DNA of 64,000 bases, from contig JACEFZ010017646.1 in the NCBI GenBank assembly GCA_014155875.1, positions 442,001-506,000 of the forward strand, given 5' to 3'. Below the pieces are notes generated by a model. The model was not told the DNA's origin, did no database searches, and worked only from the letters and a program-made list of their open reading frames with translations. Shown here in pieces: positions 43,467 through 52,740 of the stretch (position 1 is its first letter; every line of letters starts with the position of its first letter). Position numbers and translations under genes: made by a program. The stretch comes from Cepaea nemoralis. Its lineage: Eukaryota; Mollusca; Gastropoda; Stylommatophora; Helicidae.

Positions 43467-43563
43467 ATGTGGAAGCACTAGACTCGAGTTAATAATATGG
43501 CTAGTGATTGTGGTCGTAAAGTCGAATGGTCGTAAGTTGCATAGGTCGTAAGTCGACGACTAG

Positions 43564-43564
<1 letters not shown>

Positions 43565-43600
<36 letters not shown>

Positions 43601-43646
43601 TGTGTGTGTCTGTGTGTGTCTGTGTGTCTGTGTGTGTGTCTGTATA

Positions 43647-43718
<72 letters not shown>

Positions 43719-43720
43719 CA
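43565..43720. repeat. (GT)n then (TA)n microsatellite
   Basis: GT repeats with TCTG interruptions (43565-43642) followed by TA repeats. Frames across it are artefacts. It is immediately outside the TIR transposon. Confidence 0.95.
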
Positions 43721-43769
43721 CATATATCATAGCATATCAAATCATATCACATATATCATATCATATCAT

Positions 43770-44311
43770 TGTCAGAATCTCGAATGTCTCCAACCGAGAT
43801 GCAGGAACATCGTTACGCCCGCCAGGCGAATAGTCCCCAACCGGGATGCAGTAACATCGTTACGCCCGCCAGGCGAGTACTAGTTACCTGCCCGCGAGTT
43901 GCTGGCTGACGTGATAGCCAGCGGTCAGGCAAGGACAAAGCAAGACGCACGCAGTCCTCGTGAAGCCAATCCACAGAGGGAAAGCGCTGTGCGAGAAACA
44001 GACAGACCGCTTGGGTACTCGGACAGGACAGGACGTGTGGGTAGAGAAAGGCTTTGTGTAGTTCTGTGCCCGAAAGTCGAATGCTTGTATATCTTGTGAG
44101 ATAGACTGTAAAGCTGTTGGTTGTCTGTAAGTGTATTAATGTATTGCATATGTATTGTAATGATCATCACATGCCAAACTAGATCGTATTGCATGTGACT
44201 TGTAAATAAATCCATTGAACTTAGTGTCGTTGTGTGTCAAGTCCAATCATGTTGTACTTGTACTTGTCTCACATGTGTTAGGTATAACGAGCCAGGTTTA
44301 GGACCCTGACA
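43770..44311 (+). mobile_element. Solo LTR (542 bp), unrelated LTR family
   Basis: Ends TGTCAG...CTGACA (6-bp inverted termini) and flanked on both sides by ATCAT (43765-43769 and 44312-44316). Contains an internal tandem duplication of about 48 bp ('catcgttacgcccgccaggc') near 43800-43880 and an AATAAA-type signal at about 44203. Orientation is inferred from that signal. The flanks are themselves (CATAT) repeats, so the duplication is somewhat less telling than in unique sequence. Confidence 0.75.
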
Positions 44312-44349
44312 ATCATATCATATCATATCATAATCTATCATCTCCGTGC

Positions 44350-44572
44350 GAAGGATGCAGTTCGTGTCACGCATACCGCGTTCGAAACACCGCTGTGAGA
44401 GATTTAGCAGCAGACCTCATTGTGTTGGGTGTTTTATAAAATGCTATGGGTGCCAGTCTCTCAGAAAGCAATGGCAAACTACTGAAATTAAACTTGCCAA
44501 GAGATAACAAACAACCAAAAAATTATCGAGTTGACTGCGACGTCCTGTAAAGGATATGCAACTAACTAACAT
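44350..44572 (+). mobile_element. tRNA-derived SINE, family A2 (plus), AACT tail
   Basis: B box 'ccgcgttcgaaacac' at about 44378, 'agaaagcaatggcaaactac' at about 44463, and an end 'gtaaaggatatgcaactaac' plus taac. The best preserved 3' end of the subfamily. Confidence 0.7.
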
Positions 44573-44574
44573 CA

Positions 44575-44725
44575 TCATCAGGTGCCATGCCAGCTGACGA
44601 TGGCGATCATGCCCCTCCATAAATTCCGATATCCGACAGCATGGATCAGTTCGTAAATTGATGAACGCAGTATGTGTGATCACGAACTGTATCCGTAACG
44701 CCTTCGCCACGGAGCCAGCGGTTAT
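44575..44725 (-). pseudogene. LINE family B-like 3' fragment (minus)
   Basis: 'catcatcatcaggtgccatg' and 'gacagcatggatcagttcg' correspond to the complement of a LINE 3' end of the family B type, followed by a decayed stretch up to a (TA)n tract. Confidence 0.45.
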
Positions 44726-44730
44726 GCTAG

Positions 44731-44837
<107 letters not shown>

Positions 44838-45760
44838 ATTGGCACCTTGCCGTCTTGACAGACGATAGTCTGTTACATTGTGCTTCAAAAAGGCATAATA
44901 ACTACCCATGACGGTAGTGAATGTGACTGTTAAGACCAATTCGCGCTGTAAATGTTCGTTCACAATGGATGCATGTGAACACATGGTCATTTTCACCATC
45001 ATGCACCGTCTTACGTCTCACACGCTCGGTGTGTGACTTATCTGTAATAATTTTCTCCTTTGTCTTTGTTCCATTTCTGATATTTGCAACACGTTCAGCG
45101 GCGACCTTCTCCCAATGCACATTATCAATGCCTGTATCAATCATGTCCCGCTTACACACATCTTTGTATCGCAGTAGAGGCCGACCCTGAGATCTCTTAC
45201 CCACCTGTATTTCACCAAAAATTATGTCCTTTGGTTTTCTACCATCATCCATCCTCCTAACGTGTCCTATCCATCTAAGTCTACGAAGACTGAGCATGGA
45301 ATATACCGTTACACAACCTGATTTTTCCAATACTTTAGTATTTGTGATTTTGTCTTGCCACTTAGTACCAAGTATTCTTCGCCGACATCGCATATGAAAG
45401 CTGTTTAAACGTTTCTCTTGGTGTGAGTAAGATGTCCAGGCTTCACTGCCATAAATAAGAGTACTAACGACACAGACCTGATAGACAAGGACTTTTGTTT
45501 TGGCAGTAAGCTTCCTGTTCTTCCAGACTCTTTTTCTTGACCTGTTCGTTGTTGTTGCTGCCTTACCAATTCTGATGTTGATTTCCTGATCTAGGGATAA
45601 TTTGCTATTTACCTCTGATCCAAGATATGTAAAATGGTCTATTATCTCAAGTTCGGCGTCGTCAATAAAGACTGATGGTACCCCATGTGCACCTGGTCAC
45701 ATAATCTGTGTCTCTTCCTTTTCTTAATTGTTAAACCAAATTCAGAATACGCATTGAATA
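44838..45760 (-). pseudogene. LINE family A, post-RT and C2H2 region (minus)
   Basis: The minus-strand frame 44902-45393 reads MRCRRRILGTKWQDKITN, LRRLRWIGHVRRMDD, GKRSQGRPLLRYKDVC and CIHCERTFTARIGL (finger). The 3' end 'gacggcaaggtgccaatg' abuts a microsatellite. Upstream to 45760 the sequence overlaps the RT-distal part seen at 17.38-17.50 kb, in a different frame. Compared with the 29-kb copy it is longer at the 5' side. No RT catalytic motif remains. Confidence 0.8.
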
Positions 45761-45769
45761 TATACATCA

Positions 45770-47280
45770 ATGATGCTCAAATGGGACTACGCGCTTCCAA
45801 CATTAGCAAGGCGAATCCCTTCATCTTTTGTCGATGACTTTGACCTTCCATGATGATTACACTCAGCATACTTGTCTATGTCCCAGTGTAAGCCAAAAGA
45901 CCACCATTCTCTGTAGAAAACATGTGCCAAACATATAGCCATACTTACAGAAAATAAGGGGGAGGAGAAGGAAAGAGCGATAGAAACAGAGAAAGAGAGA
46001 GAGGGTGTGAGACAGAGAGAAAGAGAGAGAGAGAGAGAGAATGTGAAGAAAGGTGAAGGAATTATTACAAAGGGGCGGGCTAGCCAAATCTACCCGGTTG
46101 GTTTTTAACACTCCATCGTTTGGATGGGACTCTTCTTCGTGCATCATCCAATGTAAGCCTTCACCTCGTATTCTGACAAAATAGGTCTCCTTCACTCCTA
46201 CGTTGTGCAGGTGAACCAATCTCGTGTTCTCAAGGCCTGTCGCCGAGAATATCTGGGTGGCTATCATCAAGAATGACACCTTCACCTAGTCTTGGCATTG
46301 TCTCTCTCCTCCAGAATATATGGCTGTGTAACATCACATCATATTAATAACGTAACATCACATCGTATTGATATATGTATAGAGAACACACATTCACAAG
46401 TACTTCATATATCAATACATACATAAAGAAACTCACTCTCCCTTTAACATAGATATAAGGAGATTATGAATGACAGGTCAGGAAAGTATCATCCATAAAA
46501 TAATATAAGGGATAATTCCGAAAAGTATTATGGTAGTTTTTCCCTAATCCTAATCCACACATGAAGATTCAGAGTGAATAGAGAATGGTAACTTACAAAG
46601 TGCACGAACTGAATCAGAAAGATATCATTATATATTCTTTTTAAGAGAAAGGATCACTTATATCTTCTGGGTAATTCTCTAAATCTATTCCTACTTCCAT
46701 TATCACTAAGAAGCTGTGCTATAAATTCAGATCCTTCTATTCTATTAATCTAAGTTTACTCGTTATGATCTCGAACATATCTATTTCCTCAGGACTACAA
46801 ATTATCTATACCAAGTTTTCCCAGGAAAAACACATCCTGTGACTGGAAAGAATCACGGCCACTGCAGCAAATATTGTAAATGTCTGAAGGTTCCATCTTT
46901 CATCTAATCAACATAAATTATGTTAATCTGAATCACTCTTCCCGCACCAATAAAATTGCTGGTGAGTTGGATTTCCTCTGGCGAACAATGAAGTCATTCT
47001 GGTGCAGGTAGGTGTCGATGTTTCAGGAATCGCAAGGGTGGCGGGGGGGGGGGGGGGGGGGGGGGGTTAGTAAATTGGGAGTAGCCAGCGCCAGTCCTTT
47101 GCAGGTGTTTCGTATGTGTCGATTTCAAAACGTGAAGGCAAATGCTCTTTTTAGCCGTTGATTTGTTACGTTAAGAAATTTAAGGAACAGCTCCCTATAA
47201 TATCATTCCACGTTACAACGCTTGTATTCTGTATTCTGAATGCTGCTGCGCGGCGTAGACATGAGAAATTTCACAAACAT
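45770..47280. other. No recognisable gene; (AG)n and G-run
   Basis: AG-rich microsatellite at about 45975-46045 and a run of about 25 G at 47042-47066. The minus-strand frame 45863-46285 spans the AG repeat and has no recognisable domain. Confidence 0.45.
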
Positions 47281-47284
47281 ATAG

Positions 47285-47525
47285 CATTATTTATATAAAC
47301 AAGAAGAAGACAAACAGTTTTCCTTAGACATGAAATGAAAAGAGAGGCATTGAAAATCATCGTGACGACAGGAAATATCAGGTTGGGGGTGGGGGAGGCA
47401 TACCGAGAGACATGATGCTGCATGGACTGAGACGGTGGCATGGATGAATGCCATCAATATAATTGATTCAGAACATCAAACCTACACCAGCTGGCCAGGC
47501 ACTTGCTGATGATATGACTAGGCAC
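47285..47525 (+). pseudogene. LINE ORF2 C-terminal fragment
   Basis: The plus strand reads a decayed KREALKIIVTTGNI and GLRRWHG pattern ('ctgagacggtggcatgg'), the GRPR/GLARWHG tail of family B-like LINEs. It ends near 'gctgatgatatgac'. Confidence 0.45.
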
Positions 47526-47689
47526 TTTTAATACGAGAAGAACGAAAAGAGCCCGAAAGGGGAGCATAGACATGGAACACTTAGCAAGGAAATAATGTTT
47601 AAGAAATCAATATGCAGTGTATATTGTGAAATATTTTATTACATGTAATAATTGTCTACAGCATAATACCTCGAAAATTCTAGTCCTTT

Positions 47690-47800
47690 ACTTGGGGACG
47701 TAATTACAAGTACCTCAGAAGTCAGAATGGGTTCGAGGGACTCTGATAATATGGAGAGTTAATCCACACGCAAATATTAGTCCGGTGCACTAGAAGTAGT
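47690..47800 (+). repeat. Repeat shared with 21.3 kb
   Basis: 'gtacctcagaagtcagaatg' and 'gagagttaatccacacgc' match 21.30-21.38 kb. Probably a SINE fragment. Confidence 0.4.
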
Positions 47801-47837
47801 AGCACGGTATTGACTACGCTTGAGTTCAAAGTGAGCG

Positions 47838-47900
47838 AACGCACGCACACGCACACACACACGCGCGCGCGCTCACACACACACACACACACACACACAA
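47838..47900. repeat. (AC)n / (GC) microsatellite
   Basis: AC-rich tract with GCGC interruptions. Confidence 0.9.
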
Positions 47901-47943
47901 TATCTAGAAAATTAGAACGTTCAAGTCAAAAGTCGTAGTCGTT

Positions 47944-48007
47944 TAGAATGAACAGTAATGGAGGGTATGGTTTCTGCAAGACGAACCCTCCATTACTGTT
48001 CATTCTA
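47944..48007. repeat. Perfect 23-bp palindrome arms next to LINE insertion
   Basis: 47944-47966 is exactly inverted at 47985-48007 around an 18-nt loop. The loop and arm sequence then recurs directly at 48009-48034, whose end is the 13-bp LINE target-site sequence. Confidence 0.85.
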
Positions 48008-48034
48008 GGGAGGGTATGGTTTCTGCAAGACGAA

Positions 48035-49150
48035 AGATAGAAAGGATGGAAAGGATACAGAATGAAGCTATGCGCATTATTCTTGGATGTACAAGAGATA
48101 AAGCATGCAGGGCGATGCGCTACCTTCTTGATTTTCCAACCATTGAAGAGAGAATACAAGTTTGCAGGGCACGCGCCTACCTCAGAGTTAACGCAAACAC
48201 ACAACATCCACTGCATAGTGAAATTATGAAGGTGAAGGGCAGCAGGTTAAAAAGAGGACGGTCGTGGATGGGTCAAGACGAAGGCATTCTTCAACAGGTG
48301 TGTTCACTTGAGGACTTAGAACCTGGCGAGGAGTGGGTGCAAGTGCCAACAGATTTCTGCACATCCTTTTCAGTTTGCATCCAACTAGATAGAAAATGCA
48401 GACAAGAAAATCCGGCTGCGGTGGAGGCTGAAGTACAAGCGTTGATTTTCGAGAATTCGATAGACGGTGATGCGGTCATCTGCACAGATGGGTCGGTCGT
48501 CCGACATGTGAGAAGCTCATGGGCCTTTACAGCTCGGGCCGGAGGGAGAATTTTGAAGGAGGACTCTGGTGCTTTCACTGAAACCACAAGTAGCCTGACT
48601 ATGGAAGTCATGGCAGTAAGTAAAGCAATAACATGGCTCGAGACACAGACATTCACTAGGGCATGTTTCCTTAGCGACTCAATGAACATGATCAAGAGGA
48701 TAGAGGAGGGGTCGATCCGAAGAGAATGGTTGCTGCCTCTGGAGCGGTCTCGGCTGACAAAGATTAGTTTCATCTTCGTGCCAGGGCATGCGGAAGTACA
48801 AGGAAATGAGCGGGCTGACAAGCTCGCAGGTGAGGCTACTGTGGAGGGCGGACGCGCCATGGACCAGGCTGACATTCTGAATGCTCTACGAGAAGTAAGA
48901 CTCTTGCGTGAACCAAGTGATGACTGTGAATCTACAACCATGGCCAGACTGCGAGAAAGCAAATTAAAAGAGGGGTGGCCAAAGAAGAACACTACGCAGG
49001 AAGCCCAAGAAGATTGATAAACCAACACAGAACTGGCGTCGTTAGCCGCTACACGCTGCGGGATTTGCTGAGGAGGGGATCCGAGCACTTATGGACTGAA
49101 TGGTTCGATGTGCAATGAGGATGATCTGTCGACTAACTAACTAACTAACA
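48035..49150 (+). mobile_element. LINE (I-type) 5'-truncated insertion with RNase H, (AACT)n tail and 13-bp TSD
   Basis: Begins inside ORF2 after the RT, at RMERIQNEAMRIILG, followed by a complete RNase H domain with AVICTDGSVVR (first Asp, about 48475), the Glu in TSSLTMEVMAVSKAI (about 48600), FLSDSMNMI (about 48670) and PGHAEVQGNERADKLAG (about 48780). The frame is open to 49017 and then shifts. The tail is (AACT)n at 49133-49150. Flanked by TCTGCAAGACGAA at 48022-48034 and 49151-49163. An RNase H after the RT marks the I superfamily. The long minus-strand frame 48291-49088 is only its complement. A defective copy, but probably young given the intact RNase H. Confidence 0.85.
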
Positions 49151-49163
49151 TCTGCAAGACGAA

Positions 49164-49690
49164 GATGTTAGCCCGCCAACAAGACGGTGAAGACACATCA
49201 TAAAAGACTACATGGGCATAAACGTACATTAGGCGTGAGAACTGGCCAAAGATCAAGAGTCTTTTGTTTGGCTTGTGTTGAGAGAGACGTTCTGCAATTG
49301 ATTTGCTACCTGGTGATGATCGAGATGAGTGACTGGTTTCTTTCCTCACCACACTTCCTACCTCAGCTCTAATGTGTGGTGTGATGTGTGTTCCAATGCC
49401 TCTCTTCACGGGGCGCTGGGAGAACCTCTCCATCTCCTGCTTCATACACCCTCATGCCAAATGTGTCTAAAAGGTTATGTGCTGGATGACCCATGTCTCT
49501 TCTTTCAGGCACGATGCCTTCCCTCGCTGTTCTTTCCAAGCCAATGTCCAACTTAACGCTGGCATTACTGCCTATACCACCTTGCGGTGTAGGATAGGAA
49601 ATATGTCTTGAGACTGAGGGATTAAAACCTTCTGACTACAGCAGCACCTGCGAACTGTGCAGAGATTAGGGATTTCGTTTTGCTCCCGAA
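49164..49690. other. No recognisable feature
   Basis: Flanking DNA of the LINE insertion. Short frames on both strands show no motif. Confidence 0.35.
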
Positions 49691-49702
49691 AAAACAATAT
49701 AC

Positions 49703-49785
49703 ATCACCTTACCCAGGATTCGAACCCGGGTCTCCCTAATAGGATCCTGGCATTCTAGCTTCTCGGCCAGAGAACACAGTGACGT
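49703..49785 (-). mobile_element. tRNA-like sequence, probably a SINE head (minus)
   Basis: On the minus strand 'tctggccgagaagctagaat' (A box) and 'gacccgggttcgaatcctgg' with a well paired T stem. The acceptor stem pairs poorly, and I could not place a standard anticodon loop, so a functional tRNA is unlikely. Confidence 0.4.
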
Positions 49786-50204
49786 TTAATGTGACCAAAT
49801 ATTCTAATTTCCCAGACACAATGTAGTCTATGAGCCAGTTTTCTTCGACATTTAGATCGTGTAAATTTCAATCTTTGTATTCTTCTGGGTCCTGAGATAC
49901 CGAGAGTTAATATCCTGGGCTACTGAGAGTTAATATCCTGGGACTCCAGCAAATCACGACCTGGAAATTGAATGAGACTGGGGAGGAATTAAATCCGGAA
50001 TTTATTGGAAAAAAATGGCTACCAAGCAATTTTCAGAATTTTCTCGGGAATATTTTTTTAATGAAAGACAAAGAAGAAGGGAACCCGTCACCCCAGGTAT
50101 TATGTCGTGACCTCGAATGTGTGAAGGCCTAACACTTTGCACATGAACTGTAGTATCTGCTGTAGGACTATCTTGACGTTTATATTCAACACAAGTTAGT
50201 CACT

Positions 50205-50560
50205 TTTTAGACTCCGGGGACTTATCCTGGTGCGAGGAAATGCAACCTAAAGACTAAATGTCAAGGCAGAGCAGACCAGGACTTCAGTTTTAGTCGGCAA
50301 CTGGTCTAAGATGGAAGCTCTGATGGGTGGACAGTTAGAGCATTGCCTATCTGATTCTGCAGCCTCTGCAGCTTATCTTCTTCCAGGCGTATTGGTGTTA
50401 CCTTTCCTCTGGAGTAAAGTTAGGCAGGCCGAGAGACGGATCATTCTGCATGGGCAACATATGCTCTCTGCAATTCAGCAGAGGCTTTGTGCTATGGGAG
50501 GTTATTTCCTTTTCTAAAGCACAGTGAAACAAGCTTACGTCTATCAAGACAGCAAAGTGC
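50205..50560. repeat. Repeat C, inverted copy
   Basis: Reverse complement of most of repeat C: 'acttatcctggtgcgaggaa', 'tttcctctggagtaaagtta' and the terminal 'gacagcaaagtgccaac'. Diverged by many substitutions. Confidence 0.55.
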
Positions 50561-50611
50561 CAACAGTAGTAGCAGAATCCCAGGGACAAGTTTTTTTTTT
50601 ATTTTTCGCAT

Positions 50612-50852
50612 ATCATTTTACAGGACATCGCTGTTAACAACAGCATTTTACCGCTGTCGTTGATTTCTTGGCAAGATTACGCTCAGTAGTTTGCCATTGC
50701 TTTCTGAGTGACCGGCTCACTTATCCCGTAAGTTACCAACGCGGCAAGAACCGATTCCAATTCTCGCGCTCTGCGTTACCCTACATGGATAAACGAGATT
50801 ATGGAGATAGTCTCTTAAATCCTAGGCCAAGGAGACCGGCGGGGACAAGTTT
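50612..50852 (-). mobile_element. tRNA-derived SINE, family A (minus)
   Basis: 'ttacaggacatcgctgttaa' to 'taggccaaggagaccggcgg' on the plus strand is the reverse complement of family A. An upstream T-run (50591-50600) would be the A-rich tail of the minus strand. Confidence 0.65.
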
Positions 50853-50894
50853 ACAAACATCTTATTACTGATGAGCTCCCTTCACAATTAGAAG

Positions 50895-51085
50895 TAGTTA
50901 AGGATTCTTACTCGTAACGATAGAATTTCAACCTCTCCACAATCTCGATATCCTAGATTCGAAGACAGCCGCGGGGGATTTGGAAGCAGATCCCTTTATG
51001 TTGATGTTCTCACAATCTATGAGAGCAAGCTGTTCAGAAAGCAATGTCAAACTGCTGAACGTAAAATTGCTTAGAAAATCATAGA
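50895..51085 (+). mobile_element. tRNA-derived SINE, family A2 (plus)
   Basis: 'tagattcgaagacagccgc' replaces the B box, followed by 'ggggatttggaagcagatcc' and 'cagaaagcaatgtcaaactg'. It lies head to head with a family A copy. Confidence 0.55.
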
Positions 51086-51121
51086 CGGTGAATACATAAA
51101 TAATAAATAAATAAATGTTTT

Positions 51122-51357
51122 GCATATCCTTTACAGGACATCGCTGTCAACATCAGCATCTTTCAGCTGATTGTTGATTTCTTGGCAAGATTACGCTCAG
51201 TAGTTTGCCATTGCTTTCTGAGCGGCCGGCCCACATACCCAGTAAGTTACCAACGCGATTCGAACCACTGCTGATTCTCACCGTCGTCACGTTACTTACC
51301 TGAGTATATGAGATCACGGAGAAAAGTCGCTAACCTTTAGACCAGGAAGCCGGCGGT
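51122..51357 (-). mobile_element. tRNA-derived SINE, family A (minus), best preserved
   Basis: Read on the minus strand: A box 'ctggtctaaaggttagcgac', B box 'gcagtggttcgaatcgcg', body 'gctcagaaagcaatggcaaa', end 'gtaaaggatatgcaaaac'. Both pol III boxes are intact, making this the reference copy in the window. Confidence 0.8.
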
Positions 51358-51383
51358 GAATACATGCTTGGGTTAAATACAAC

Positions 51384-52532
51384 TGTGATATATTAGATTT
51401 TCACAAACGTAACATCACGATTAAATATTTCCAGGACGACAAAAATCGGCGTTCACCGCAACCGATTTATTTGTTCCATAATGGTACGATACAAGAGTTA
51501 ATATACCCGTTGGGAATGAAAAACATTAACCCGGAAAGGACCGTATAAATAGCAGCGTGCAGAGCGACATGGCCTGTTTGTACATCAGCCAGCATGAGAC
51601 ATAAGAACTGAAGCAGCGGAAGGAGTGAGAGAGTTTCAAAATTCATGAGAAAAGAACATCCTCAGCCTACGAAATCGCTGTGAGAAATTGCATCTCATTC
51701 AGATCATGAAACGTGTCGACATGTTGAGGTCATTCTGATAAATAAGACCTGACTTGGTGAAGTTTGAAGGCAGCACCTGTTGAGTGAGCACATGGTTGAG
51801 TGATGCCCTTGACAGAGTAGCGTCGAACCTTATCTACCTGCACCCATTCCATTTGTATCATAGGAGAGGTAATCTTTATTTAAATAAGTACCTGCCAAGA
51901 CAAAGGAAAACAAGAGCCAACTTATGCTACTACGCCCAGGAACCATAATACAACAATTGATGATAGCCAGAGTGATTCCCAAAGCTGGAAGTGGAGAATC
52001 CTGATTGGAGACAGTTCTTTTTTTCAGATCATCCAGACCAGTAAAGGATTAGCTTTACAGGCCACGGCGGAAAAAAATCTGTTAATATCTACCTTATCAT
52101 GGGCACATCAAGTCTGTAATATTTAATGTATATGTATATGTCCTTATTTCTATGACAGGAAATTGTAATTTTGAATGCAATTTACAAAATCCATATTTAT
52201 GTTTATTAAATTAATAAAACTAAGGTCATGTCATGTATTGATTGTATTTTACTTGTCATAATCAAATTGTTTTAAATTACCCTAGATATAATTAATTAGT
52301 TGGTAGAGGAGAGGCAAGGAACCACTTAGGGAATAAATTGGGTATAAAAGGGAGTACCACTTTTTCAGTATTTCCTAAAGGTATTCCTTGGTTCTCTAAA
52401 ACTCTATGTCTGGTCTCAACAATTGAGTCAGTAAAACTAAATTAATTAAACGGGCAGGATCACATTGGGAAAAATGATGTTTCATCATTTATCTCAATGG
52501 GGTTGAGCCATCAATCAAACCCATATCCGACA
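51384..52532 (+). repeat. 5' LTR of decayed Gmr1-like element
   Basis: 1149 bp, TGTGATAT...CCGACA. Preceded by ACAAC (51379-51383), repeated after the 3' LTR. TATA-like motifs at 51544 (tataaata) and 52343 (tataaaag), the latter about 22 bp before an initiator-like tcagta (52365), suggesting a transcription start near 52366. Contains 28 bp near its 3' end (about 52480-52510) that the other LTR lacks. Confidence 0.92.
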
Positions 52533-52552
52533 AGTTGGGGGCTAAGTCCGGG
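52533..52552 (+). promoter_or_regulatory. Candidate primer-binding site
   Basis: 'agttgggggctaagtccggg' directly after the LTR. It contains the expected TGG about 3 nt from the LTR edge, so a tRNA 3' end could anneal. The tRNA is not identified. Confidence 0.5.
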
Positions 52553-52740
52553 TATTTCTTTAATTAGAAAGTAGAATATAGCAGGTTAGGATAGTAACAT
52601 TCACCTAGTCAGAGTTATCATATCATTAGATATTGATAGTTAGGTAGATAACTCTAATCAGACATACGTGCTTTGCTTAAAGTCTATTCTCCAGGTATAC
52701 AGGCGTATTCACCTTCAGAGAAGACAAGAAAAAGGTAAGA

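Larger units (their letters stand above)
31959..43560. mobile_element. Putative DNA transposon with 17-bp TIRs, containing nested elements
   Basis: GTCGTCGACTTACGACC at 31959-31975 is exactly inverted at 43544-43560, and each outer end is followed by TA (31957-31958 and 43561-43562). Further copies of 'ttacgacc' or its complement lie just inside both ends. TA duplication suggests a Tc1/mariner-like or similar DNA element. No transposase is visible. The span is inflated by the LTR retrotransposon (32676-43466) and a LINE fragment inside it, leaving roughly 0.8 kb of own sequence. Confidence 0.55.

Noticed and set aside
45863..46285. 140-codon minus-strand ORF as host gene
   Set aside because: The C-terminal half is translation of an AG microsatellite and the rest shows no domain.
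47042..47066. G-quadruplex regulatory element
   Set aside because: An uninterrupted G homopolymer; such runs (also at 6657 and, as C, at 2920 and 11701) are more likely polymorphic or assembly-sensitive homopolymers than designed G4 motifs.
48291..49088. 265-codon minus-strand ORF
   Set aside because: Antisense of the LINE RNase H; the plus frame carries the conserved catalytic motifs.
49703..49785. Functional tRNA gene
   Set aside because: The T arm and both pol III boxes are good, but acceptor pairing is poor and no clear anticodon loop can be placed; a SINE head is more likely.
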